Positions 1-7,086 of a stretch of 8,788 nt of DNA are shown piece after piece. The DNA comes from an uncultured Rhodobacterales bacterium. GTDB lineage: Bacteria; Pseudomonadota; Alphaproteobacteria; Rhodobacterales; Rhodobacteraceae. The notes beneath the pieces were generated by a model. The model did not search any database. It saw only the letters and a list, made by a program, of their open reading frames with translations, and was not told the DNA's origin. Made by a program: the position numbers and the translations under genes. The DNA lies in NCBI GenBank assembly GCA_937901055.1, contig CALCGO010000393.1, positions 1 through 8,788 of the forward strand, written 5' to 3'. Within the stretch, counting starts at the first letter, position 1. Every line of letters starts with the position of its first letter.

Positions 1-1
1 A

Positions 2-1006
2 GCCGATGCCGACGTTGTGTTATTGGAGGCCGAAGACGTCTTTGGGTATCACGCCACGGGGCGTTCGGCCGCGATGTATGAGCCGAATTACGGCAATACG
101 GTGATTAACACACTGACGCGTGCCAGCCTTGCTGCTTTTGAGGCAGCGGATGTTCTGTCCAAGCGCGGAGTGTTGTATTTGGCCGACGAAAGTGAGCAGC
201 ATCTTATGGATGCAATGGCGGACTCGGACTTCAACGAACGAATTTCGCTGGACGAGGCGTTAGCGATGGTCCCGATCCTGAATCTTGCCAATATCAAGGA
301 CGTGGTGTTGACGACCGCGGCTTGTGATCTGGATGTGGACAAACTGTTCCAAAGTCGGTTGAAAACAGCGCGCCGTAACGGAGCGCAACTGCATGCCAAG
401 GCAAGTGTAACGAGCATTCATTTTGATGACCAATGGCATGTGCAAACCGCTGGCGGCGAGTTTTCGGCACCAATCATTGTGAATGCTGCGGGCGCTTGGG
501 CAGACCAGATCGCGAAACTTGCGGGTGTTAAACCGTTAGGGATACAGCCTTTCCGGCGTTCTGTTGCGCGGCTTCCAGCGCCGGGTGGCTTAGATATTAC
601 CGATTGGCCAATGCTGTTATCCGCGACCGAGACTTGGTACGCCAAGCCGGACGCAGGAAAGTGGCTGGTATCCTCGGCCGAGGAAGATCCGGTTGATCCG
701 ATGGACGCTTGGGCGGACGATATGGTTCTGGCCGAAGGTTTGGCGCGGTATCAGGAGTTTGTGACCGAGGAGGTCACACGTGTTGAAGGCAACTGGGCAG
801 GACTACGCAGTTTCGCACCTGATCGCACGCCTGTTGTCGGGTTTGACGGGGCTGCAAAGGGGTTCTTCTGGCTGGCTGGGCAAGGCGGTTACGGAGTGCA
901 AACCTCGCCTGCTTTATCGGCTTTAGCGGCAGATATGATATTGGGCCGCACGCCAGATTTTGACGCGGATATTATTGCGGGCCTGTCGCCTGCACGGGAA
1001 ATGTGA
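2..1006 (+). CDS. FAD-dependent oxidoreductase, D-arginine dehydrogenase (DauA)-like, 5' end outside window
   Basis: This is a flavoenzyme of the DAO (D-amino-acid oxidase/glycine oxidase) superfamily, expected to oxidise an amino acid to its imino acid with FAD. The frame is open from base 2, giving 334 residues. DauA-type proteins have about 375, so roughly 40 N-terminal residues with the GxGxxG dinucleotide-binding loop are missing. Visible family signatures are GYHATGRSAA (in-window residues 15-24), VNAAGAWADQIAKLAGVKPL in the middle, DWPML followed by a KPDAG loop, and near the C-terminus AGLRSFAPDRTPVVG and LAGQGGYGVQTSPA. The last two carry the substrate-carboxylate Arg and the flavin-contacting loop. 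From memory, the closest characterised relative is Pseudomonas DauA, but two pocket residues differ (see findings), so D-arginine is not a safe substrate. The stop abuts the next gene's ATG, which suggests a two-gene operon. Family membership is confident; the substrate is unknown. Confidence 0.9.
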   Translation, partial: ADADVVLLEAEDVFGYHATGRSAAMYEPNYGNTVINTLTRASLAAFEAADVLSKRGVLYLADESEQHLMDAMADSDFNERISLDEALAMVPILNLANIKDVVLTTAACDLDVDKLFQSRLKTARRNGAQLHAKASVTSIHFDDQWHVQTAGGEFSAPIIVNAAGAWADQIAKLAGVKPLGIQPFRRSVARLPAPGGLDITDWPMLLSATETWYAKPDAGKWLVSSAEEDPVDPMDAWADDMVLAEGLARYQEFVTEEVTRVEGNWAGLRSFAPDRTPVVGFDGAAKGFFWLAGQGGYGVQTSPALSALAADMILGRTPDFDADIIAGLSPAREM

Positions 1007-2182
1007 ATGGAACAGATCGAGGCTCTTGTTATTGGCGCTGGACCGGCAGGTTTGATGGCCGCGTCGCGATTGGCTGAGGCGGGCGTGAAGGTTGTAATCG
1101 TGGACGCAAAGCCTTCTGTCGGGCGGAAGTTTTTGATGGCGGGGAAGTCGGGATTGAACCTGACTAAAGACGAACCAATTGACGAACTTCTGAACGTTTA
1201 CGGCGAAGCGCGGGAATGGTTAGCGCCGATGTTGCGAGCGTTTGGCCCCATCGCGGTTCGTGCATGGGCCGAAGGATTGGGCCAAGAAACTTTTACCGGC
1301 AGTAGCGGTCGGGTTTTCCCGAAAGTCATGAAGACGTCGCCCCTATTGCGAAACTGGATGGGCGTGCTCGCTACCAAAGACGTAGAAGTTCGGACGCGTT
1401 GGCGTTGGACCGGTTGGGATGGTGATGCGCTAAAATTCGATACGCCAGACGGTCAAAAGGTGATCGAGGCGAACGCCACAGTGCTGGCACTAGGCGGTGC
1501 AAGCTGGGCACGGCTTGGCTCCGATGGCGCTTGGGCCGAATGGCTAGGTGAAGAAACAGCACCGTTTAAACCCGCAAACATGGGGTTCCTGCGCGAATGG
1601 TCAGACTTCATGAAGCCGCATTTCGGCGCGCCGGTGAAACCGGTTCGGTTAACGGTTGGTGAACACTCGGTTAAGGGCGAATTCGTCATTACCGCGCGCG
1701 GGATTGAAGGAGGAGCGGTGTACGCAATCTCCTCGGAACTTCGGGATGGTGGTGAGTTGTTGATCGACTTGATGCCGGACATGGGTTTAAAGAGCGTTAT
1801 CGCAAAACTAAATCGCCCGCGCGGGAAAAACAGCCTGTCGAACCACCTGCGAAAAACACTAGGATTGAAGGGTGTCAAAGCCGCGTTACTGCGCGAAGCG
1901 GGGCCGTTGCCTGACACATTCACCGGATTGGCGAAGCGGATAAAAGCATTGCCGCTGGAGCTGAACGGACCAACCCCGATGGACGAGGCGATTTCGACCG
2001 CCGGAGGGGTAACGCAAACGGCGTTAAATGACTCCCTGATGTTGAAATCCCGATCAGGTGTGTTTTGTGCAGGCGAAATGCTGGACTGGGAAGCCCCGAC
2101 GGGTGGCTATTTGATAACGGCTTGTCTGGCGACGGGACTGCATGCCGGAAATTCGGCGGTGGAATATCTGAAAGATCAATAA
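1007..2182 (+). CDS. TIGR03862-type NAD(P)/FAD-dependent flavoprotein (HI0933/YhiN-like)
   Basis: A 391-residue flavoprotein of the HI0933/YhiN-like group, most like the TIGR03862 branch found in proteobacteria. The physiological reaction of this family is not established. The N-terminus has a Rossmann FAD-binding loop GAGPAG (residues 10-15), the acidic ribose-binding D33 at the end of strand 2, and the family signature GRKFLMAGKSGLNLT (39-53). The middle carries the family's substrate-side domain. The C-terminus closes the FAD site with FCAGEMLDWEAPTGGY. Length is normal for the family and the protein looks intact. The ATG follows directly on the TGA of the upstream oxidoreductase, with only a weak purine run (GGGAA) before it, so translation is probably coupled. 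Its 3' end overlaps the convergent GST-like gene by 7 bases, and I see no terminator hairpin between them. Identification is by motif recognition; the role is unknown. Confidence 0.88.
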   Translation: MEQIEALVIGAGPAGLMAASRLAEAGVKVVIVDAKPSVGRKFLMAGKSGLNLTKDEPIDELLNVYGEAREWLAPMLRAFGPIAVRAWAEGLGQETFTGSSGRVFPKVMKTSPLLRNWMGVLATKDVEVRTRWRWTGWDGDALKFDTPDGQKVIEANATVLALGGASWARLGSDGAWAEWLGEETAPFKPANMGFLREWSDFMKPHFGAPVKPVRLTVGEHSVKGEFVITARGIEGGAVYAISSELRDGGELLIDLMPDMGLKSVIAKLNRPRGKNSLSNHLRKTLGLKGVKAALLREAGPLPDTFTGLAKRIKALPLELNGPTPMDEAISTAGGVTQTALNDSLMLKSRSGVFCAGEMLDWEAPTGGYLITACLATGLHAGNSAVEYLKDQ

Positions 2183-2772
2183 CCGGTCTTGTCTTTGGCA
2201 CGTTGATAGGCTGGCCGAGAGGTCACGCGTTTGAAGTATTCTGCGACCGGACCTTCAGGAATATCGAACTTCGCGCCGCTTGCCCAATTGGCACAATGTC
2301 CCATAAGAAGATCGGGGATGGTGAAGGTATCGCCCATAACGAATTCATTGTCGCCAAGGCGGTTTTCCAGCGTCTTCAGTGCATTAGCGAATTCATACTT
2401 TGCCGTTGGCTTAATGGCTGGCACTCGTAGGTCTTCTGGATGGATGAACGAGTTTTTTGCGGCCGTCCACAATGCGCCTTCGATCTCGTCGACGCAAAAC
2501 TGGGTGAAACTGTCCTGTTGTGCCCGCTTGATCGTCCCAGCCGGAAACGTCATTTTTTCGTGTTTGTCAGCAAGGAATTGAACGATTGCCACGGAGTCAA
2601 TGATCGCTTCACCATCGACAAGAAGGCAGGGAACTTTGCCAGACGGGTTGAATGCACGCACTTCTTCGGAGCGCGGCGGGATCAGTACCATCTCGTAATC
2701 CAGACCCATTTCTTCCAGTGCCCAATACACGCGCATGGTGCGGTTTTTTGATGTTCCGATGACTTTATACAT
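2176..2772 (-). CDS. glutathione S-transferase family protein
   Basis: A 198-residue cytosolic GST-fold protein. The N-terminal thioredoxin-like domain (about 1-75) has a GST-type start (MYKVIGTSKNRTMRVYWALEE), the cis-proline loop GKVPCLL (P48) and the D59-S60 pair that usually holds the gamma-glutamyl group of glutathione. An all-helical C-terminal domain follows, with the PDLLMGHCANWA helix near 150. The catalytic residue is not certain: S8 or T12 are candidates and no N-terminal Tyr or Cys sits in the usual place. The start is ATG at 2772, because an AAGGAA ribosome binding site lies 6 bases upstream and the fold begins here. An open extension to 2820 has no family similarity. It is the last gene of the leuS-lptE-holA operon, 10 bases after holA. 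Whether it conjugates, reduces or isomerises, and what substrate it uses, cannot be read from sequence. Confidence 0.88.
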   Translation of the reverse strand: MYKVIGTSKNRTMRVYWALEEMGLDYEMVLIPPRSEEVRAFNPSGKVPCLLVDGEAIIDSVAIVQFLADKHEKMTFPAGTIKRAQQDSFTQFCVDEIEGALWTAAKNSFIHPEDLRVPAIKPTAKYEFANALKTLENRLGDNEFVMGDTFTIPDLLMGHCANWASGAKFDIPEGPVAEYFKRVTSRPAYQRAKDKTGY

Positions 2773-2778
2773 AGTGAA

Positions 2779-2784
2779 TTCCTT
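2779..2784 (-). promoter_or_regulatory. ribosome binding site of the GST-like gene
   Basis: On the minus strand this reads AAGGAA, 6 bases before the ATG at 2772, and overlaps the TAA stop of holA. It fixes the GST start and suggests that ribosomes finishing holA can reinitiate on this gene. Confidence 0.7.
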
Positions 2785-3805
2785 ATTTCGGGCGCAGCAT
2801 TGCGATGCGAATGAAAGCACGTTCCATCATCGCCATTGCTGGGACGGGACGTGAAGATCTTAGGGCTAGGTCAGTGTCTGTCAAAACTTTTATAGCCATC
2901 TCTAAGCGCGGTGTTTGCCATTGTCGGGCTTGGCGTACCATACGGTCGCGCCGCGGTCCGAAAACTGGCGGGCGAGCACGGGAAAGTGCTGCCTCTGGTC
3001 CCTGGTCAGATGAAGCGGCGGCGTGGAGTTGGCGGAAATGTCGTGTTGCCCCGATGCAAAGTGTCGTCGGGTTAACGCCTTGCCCGGCTAGTCGCCGCAT
3101 CTGCGGGACGATTGCGGCTGAATTTCCATCGGCGGCGAAGTTTACGGCATCGTCCAGTGCAGCCTCGGACGTTAGCGGGGCGCAAGCGATGATATCTTCG
3201 GGGGTAACGGGGGTATCGTCACCTATCTTATAAAGCGCTAGTTTTTCGATAGTTTGGCGAAAGTCGCCAAGGTCTAGCTGGCGGGATAAGTTGTCGAGGT
3301 CTGTCATCGCAGCAGGGTCCACGCTCGTGATGCCTGACTTTTTCAGCGTCCCTTCGATCTCGTCGCGCGTCGGAGGGTCGGTGTAAATACCGATGGCAAC
3401 ACAAGAGCCGCTTCCCTCGAACGCCTTTCGAAGGGCAGATCGCGCATTTAGCTGACCAGCCGTGACCACCATCATTGCATCACCGGGCAGCCAGTCTTGA
3501 ATAGCGGCAACGAAAATTTTGGACAGACCGTCTGTTGCGTCTTCGACTAACACAGCACGTTGACCGGGGAAAAACCCTTGGGCTTTTAGCGCGTCTAACA
3601 GCCGTGCCGGGTCTTTGCGCAATTCAGCGCCACTCATTCGGGTCAGGCGCATCTCGTTTTCGCCCTCGGCGCCGACAAGTGTGGCGACTACATCTTGCCG
3701 TTTTAACGCGATCCGCATGGCGTCCGGCCCGAACAGCAATACACCGGCCTTGGACAGGTCAGGTTTTGCCAAGAACCGGGCAGCGTCGCGGGCGTTTAAT
3801 TTCAC
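2783..3805 (-). CDS. holA: DNA polymerase III subunit delta
   Basis: The delta subunit opens the beta sliding clamp as part of the clamp-loader complex of the replicative polymerase. The product is 340 residues, normal for the family. The N-terminus (VKLNARDAARFLAKPD, then LLFGPDAMRIALKRQDVV) matches the alphaproteobacterial HolA pattern. The centre contains LSRQLDLGDFRQTIEKLALY and the C-terminal collar region has GVNPTTLCIGATRHFRQLH. I chose the GTG at 3805. It gives the usual family N-terminus, overlaps the lptE stop as GTGA, and has GAGGA 9 bases upstream. A TTG at 3814 would add three residues, but the same GAGGA would then sit directly against it. The gene lies between lptE and the GST-like gene in one minus-strand operon. 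The leuS-lptE-holA order is also found in E. coli, where nadD follows; here a GST follows instead. Confidence 0.92.
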   Translation of the reverse strand: MKLNARDAARFLAKPDLSKAGVLLFGPDAMRIALKRQDVVATLVGAEGENEMRLTRMSGAELRKDPARLLDALKAQGFFPGQRAVLVEDATDGLSKIFVAAIQDWLPGDAMMVVTAGQLNARSALRKAFEGSGSCVAIGIYTDPPTRDEIEGTLKKSGITSVDPAAMTDLDNLSRQLDLGDFRQTIEKLALYKIGDDTPVTPEDIIACAPLTSEAALDDAVNFAADGNSAAIVPQMRRLAGQGVNPTTLCIGATRHFRQLHAAASSDQGPEAALSRARPPVFGPRRDRMVRQARQWQTPRLEMAIKVLTDTDLALRSSRPVPAMAMMERAFIRIAMLRPK

Positions 3806-4296
3806 GTTAACCAATCCTCGGCTGACGTGGCCAGTCGAGTGACGATTTTATCGGCGATTGTGACGGCCATCCGGCGGTTGGCATCTTGTTCGGCGATGCG
3901 CGTGGCATAGGATGATGCCGTAGCATTGTAGGCAGTAAAGGCCGTGACCGTATCGCTGAATATGACACCACCGCCCAGTCGGGTGATGGTGAACTCAGCG
4001 GTGCCCGAAAGGTTGTATCGGGTGATCGAGCCGTCTTGAGTGATAGCAATCCCGTCACTGTCAACTGCCAGCGCAACGTCCAGTTGGTGGGTCGCAGCGG
4101 TTGCGGAGCCGAGGCGTGACTCAAGTTGCTCGCGCATCTGGAAGCCTTCGAGACCATCAAGGGCCCCCAATGCGATGCGCCCGTGCATTTGTTCCGCTGC
4201 TGACCCGTCGCTGTATATCGGGGTGAACCCGCAAGCCGATAGGGCCAGCGGAGCGGCTGTCAGGGTCAGAAATTTGCGGCGGTTAAATAACGACAT
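3802..4296 (-). CDS. lptE: LPS assembly lipoprotein LptE
   Basis: LptE is the outer-membrane lipoprotein that plugs and helps fold LptD, the channel that places lipopolysaccharide in the outer leaflet. The product is 164 residues. It starts with a lipoprotein signal: positive n-region N-R-R-K (5-8), hydrophobic stretch, and lipobox L-S-A-C with the lipidated Cys at 22. The mature part begins CGFTPIY, typical of alphaproteobacterial LptE. Residue +2 after the Cys is Gly, not Asp, which fits sorting to the outer membrane if the enteric Lol rule applies. The RRKFL segment resembles a twin-arginine motif (see findings). The ATG at 4296 lies within the last codons of leuS (14-base overlap). I see no good Shine-Dalgarno before it, so coupling to leuS translation is likely. 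The stop overlaps the holA GTG by four bases. Confidence 0.9.
   Translation of the reverse strand: MSLFNRRKFLTLTAAPLALSACGFTPIYSDGSAAEQMHGRIALGALDGLEGFQMREQLESRLGSATAATHQLDVALAVDSDGIAITQDGSITRYNLSGTAEFTITRLGGGVIFSDTVTAFTAYNATASSYATRIAEQDANRRMAVTIADKIVTRLATSAEDWLT
3815..3819 (-). promoter_or_regulatory. ribosome binding site deciding the holA start
   Basis: Reads GAGGA on the minus strand, inside the 3' end of lptE. Its spacing is 9 bases to the GTG at 3805 and zero to the alternative TTG at 3814, so it supports the GTG start. Confidence 0.6.
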
Positions 4297-6826
4297 TGAT
4301 GATACGGCCCGGAACTACGATCAGTTTCTTGGGTGCATTGCCATCAAGCGCCCTAATCACAGCTTCGTCTGCCAGCGCCAGTTTTTCAACCTCGGATTTC
4401 GCCATGTCTTTGGCGACCTTGATTTCCGAGCGTCGTTTACCGTTAATCTGGATCGGCATCGTGATGGTGTCATCGACCAACATTGCAGGGTCAACAACCG
4501 GCCAAGGCGCAGTTGTTACCATCTCCGTCCCGCCCATCAACGCCCAAACTTCTTCGGCGAGATGAGGTGTCATCGGTTGCATGAGTTGCGCCATGACTCG
4601 CATCGCTGCTTGTTTATCAGCCTTACCGGCCTTGGATTTCTGCACGGTGTTGGTGAATTCATATAGCTTGGCGATGGCTTTGTTAAAGGCGAATCCCTCG
4701 ATGCCTTTGGTTACATCGTCAATCGCGCGGTGCGTAGCCTTGGAAAGCGCGAGCGCGTCGTCAGCGGATGATTCCCCATCGGACGCGTTGTCGATTTCAT
4801 CCGCCATACGCCAGATGCGTTGCAGATGCTTCCATGCAGCTTCGGCGCCAGCGGCCGTCCATTCCACATCTCGTTCGGGCGGGCTGTCGGACATGACAAA
4901 CCAACGGGCGGTATCGGCGCCGTATTGGTCAATGATATCTTCGGGGTCCACAACGTTTTTCTTGGACTTGGACATTTTGATGATCGGTCCAACGGTTACT
5001 TCCGCGCCAGTGGAGCGCAGGGTTGCGCCCTCAGACGTGCGGATAACTTCGGAGGGGTTGTGATAAACAATGCGATCATTAACTTCAGTGGCATAGAATT
5101 CATGCGTAACCATGCCTTGGGTGAACAAAGCGTTAAACGGTTCGATCGCGGATTTCGGAAGATGGCCGGTTTTCTGCATCGCGCGGGCGAAGAAGCGGGA
5201 ATACAGCAGATGCAAGATCGCGTGCTCAATCCCGCCGATATACTGATCGACGTTCATCCAATACTCGGCCTCGGCCAGATCGGTCGGTGTCTCGGCGTTT
5301 GGCGAGGTGAAGCGCGCATAATACCACGACGAGTCCACGAAGGTATCCATAGTGTCCGTTTCGCGTTGCGCGCTGGCACCACATTTCGGGCAGTCAACAT
5401 TGCGCCACGTATCGTGACGATCCAGCGGGTTACCGGGGCGATCAAACGACACATCATCGGGCAACTTAACTGGCAGGTTTTCTTTCTTCTCGGGCACGAT
5501 CCCGCAGGTGTCGCAATGAATAACAGGGATCGGGCAACCCCAGTAACGCTGACGGCTAATGCCCCAGTCACGCAGGCGGTAGTTTGTGACGCCTTTGCCC
5601 ATATCGCGGGCCTCGATGCGCGAGATAACTTCCGCTTTGGCATCGTCAATCGACATATCGTTCAGAAAATCGGAGTTGATAATCGTACCGGGATCAGTGA
5701 ACGCCTCTGTCCCTATTTCGTAGTTCGAACCGTCAGCGGAAACCACAGCCTTCACATCTAGCCCATATTTACGTGCGAAGTCCAAATCACGTTGGTCATG
5801 CGCCGGACAGCCGAAAATTGCGCCCGTGCCATAATCCATCAGGACAAAATTGGCGATATAGACGGGCAGTTGCAAATCCGGGTCAAACGGGTGCGTTACA
5901 GTGATACCAGTGTCGAAACCGCGCTTGTCGGCTTTCTCCATCTCTTCGGCGGATGTGCCCATGCGGCGACAGTCGGCATTGAACGGAGCGACCTTCGGAT
6001 CACTTTCCAACGCTTTGGCCAGCGGATGATCCGCTGAAATCGCGGCAAAACTCGCCCCAAACAGTGTATCTGGACGCGTGGTATACACCTCCAGTTTCTC
6101 AAAGCCGTCAGGCCCGCCATTCATGTCAAAACTGAACTGCAAACCTTGCGATTTACCGATCCAGTTCTTCTGCATCGTGCGAACTTTTTCGGGCCACTCC
6201 CCCAGATTATCCAACGCATCCAACAATTCATCAGAATACTCGGAAATCTTGAAGAACCACTGCGTCAGTTCTTTACGTTCCACCGGTGCGTTTGAACGCC
6301 AGCCCTTGCCGTCAATCACCTGCTCGTTCGCAAGCACAGTCATATCAACCGGATCCCAGTTCACGACGGCATTCTTGCGATAAATCAGACCAGCATCCAG
6401 CATGTCGATAAACATAGCTTGTTGTTTGCCGTAGTATTCGGGATCACAGGTTGCGAATTCGCGGGTCCAGTCCAGACTGAAACCCAGTGGCTTCATCTGT
6501 TCCTTCATGTCGGCGATATTCTTATATGTCCAAGTGCCGGGATGGGTGTTGTTTTCCATCGCAGCATTTTCGGCTGGCATACCAAAGGCGTCCCAGCCCA
6601 TCGGGTGCAAAACGTTAAATCCGCGCGCAGATTTGAACCGAGCTACCACATCGCCCATAGTATAGTTGCGAACGTGGCCGATATGAATGCGCCCAGACGG
6701 GTACGGAAACATCTCCAACACATAGTATTTCTCAAGCGAATCGTCGCGTTCTGCCTTGAAAACCTGAGCATCATCCCAAGCTTTTTGCCATTTTGGTTCA
6801 GTTACGCGCGCGTTATATCGTGACAC
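4283..6826 (-). CDS. leuS: leucine--tRNA ligase
   Basis: Cytoplasmic class I aminoacyl-tRNA synthetase that charges tRNA-Leu with leucine and edits mischarged products. It has 847 residues, a normal bacterial length. Landmarks are the HIGH motif (48-51) within PYPSGRIHIGHVRNY, the CP1 editing domain with TTRPDTLFG (about 249-257) and GCPAHDQRDLDFA (about 339-351), a DWGISRQRYWGCPIP core motif (about 420-434), two CxxC pairs of a zinc-binding insert (CDTCG near 438, CPKCG near 479), and the KMSKS loop (617-621). All key motifs are intact. The chosen start is GTG at 6826, giving V/M-SRYNARVTEPKWQ, which matches how related LeuRS proteins begin. GAGGGA lies 10 bases upstream. The frame stays open 37 codons further without family similarity. 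It is the first gene of the operon with lptE, holA and the GST-like gene. Confidence 0.97.
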   Translation of the reverse strand: MSRYNARVTEPKWQKAWDDAQVFKAERDDSLEKYYVLEMFPYPSGRIHIGHVRNYTMGDVVARFKSARGFNVLHPMGWDAFGMPAENAAMENNTHPGTWTYKNIADMKEQMKPLGFSLDWTREFATCDPEYYGKQQAMFIDMLDAGLIYRKNAVVNWDPVDMTVLANEQVIDGKGWRSNAPVERKELTQWFFKISEYSDELLDALDNLGEWPEKVRTMQKNWIGKSQGLQFSFDMNGGPDGFEKLEVYTTRPDTLFGASFAAISADHPLAKALESDPKVAPFNADCRRMGTSAEEMEKADKRGFDTGITVTHPFDPDLQLPVYIANFVLMDYGTGAIFGCPAHDQRDLDFARKYGLDVKAVVSADGSNYEIGTEAFTDPGTIINSDFLNDMSIDDAKAEVISRIEARDMGKGVTNYRLRDWGISRQRYWGCPIPVIHCDTCGIVPEKKENLPVKLPDDVSFDRPGNPLDRHDTWRNVDCPKCGASAQRETDTMDTFVDSSWYYARFTSPNAETPTDLAEAEYWMNVDQYIGGIEHAILHLLYSRFFARAMQKTGHLPKSAIEPFNALFTQGMVTHEFYATEVNDRIVYHNPSEVIRTSEGATLRSTGAEVTVGPIIKMSKSKKNVVDPEDIIDQYGADTARWFVMSDSPPERDVEWTAAGAEAAWKHLQRIWRMADEIDNASDGESSADDALALSKATHRAIDDVTKGIEGFAFNKAIAKLYEFTNTVQKSKAGKADKQAAMRVMAQLMQPMTPHLAEEVWALMGGTEMVTTAPWPVVDPAMLVDDTITMPIQINGKRRSEIKVAKDMAKSEVEKLALADEAVIRALDGNAPKKLIVVPGRIINVVI

Positions 6827-6836
6827 AGCCAGCGAT

Positions 6837-6842
6837 TCCCTC
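6837..6842 (-). promoter_or_regulatory. ribosome binding site for the leuS GTG start
   Basis: GAGGGA on the minus strand, 10 bases before the GTG at 6826. The spacing is somewhat long but it is the only purine-rich match near any plausible leuS start. Confidence 0.5.
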
Positions 6843-6882
6843 TTTTGCAGTCCGGCCCATGCCGAATTCCGTTTGTTTTCTA

Positions 6883-6909
6883 AGTATAAGGTCGTGAAAG
6901 CGGGAACAA
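6883..6909 (-). promoter_or_regulatory. possible leuS operon promoter
   Basis: On the minus strand a good -10-like hexamer TATACT (6888-6883) is preceded at 15 bases by a weak -35-like TTGTTC (6909-6904). Transcription would begin near 6876, giving a leader of about 50 bases before the leuS GTG. The -10 matches the sigma-70 consensus at 5 of 6 positions; the -35 and the spacing are poor. This is an inference from consensus only. Confidence 0.35.
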
Positions 6910-6994
6910 GAGGTATTGAGTCGCCTCTAAGTCGCAAGAGTGTGACATCCCTGCATCACCCCACAGAACATTTATCACGCAATAGTCAGCCTGC

Positions 6995-7023
6995 TTGACC
7001 CGAACGGCAGGTTGGTTGATTAC
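6995..7023 (+). promoter_or_regulatory. possible porin promoter
   Basis: TTGACC (6995-7000) is a good -35 match. With a 17-base spacer the -10 position is GATTAC (7018-7023), which matches TATAAT at only three positions. It would yield a leader of about 60 bases before the porin ATG. The remaining intergenic sequence between leuS and the porin (6827-7086) shows no RNA gene that I can recognise. Expression of a porin is often controlled from such a leader, but nothing specific is visible. Confidence 0.25.
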
Positions 7024-7086
7024 AGTCGCACTCCTTCCGGGCAACCGGTGATAGGTGATCTTTTAACTATAATGAGAGAAAAAACG

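Noticed and set aside
4820..5761. Long plus-strand open frame (313 codons) opposite leuS
   Set aside because: It lies wholly antisense to an intact LeuRS with every catalytic motif, has no recognisable domain, and similar long antisense frames occur all along the window as by-products of codon bias.
6827..6937. N-terminal extension of leuS to a TTG at 6937
   Set aside because: The added 37 residues have no resemblance to LeuRS N-termini, and the GTG at 6826 gives the family-like start.
6942..6959. GTGA-N10-TCAC inverted repeat in the leuS-porin intergenic region
   Set aside because: It resembles a CRP/FNR-type half-site pair, but the spacing is 10 and not 6, and four-base arms are easily met by chance.
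7068..7073. Perfect TATAAT just before the porin ATG
   Set aside because: It lies only 13 bases before the ATG, overlaps the ribosome binding region and has no -35 at the right distance, so a promoter here would give an almost leaderless mRNA.
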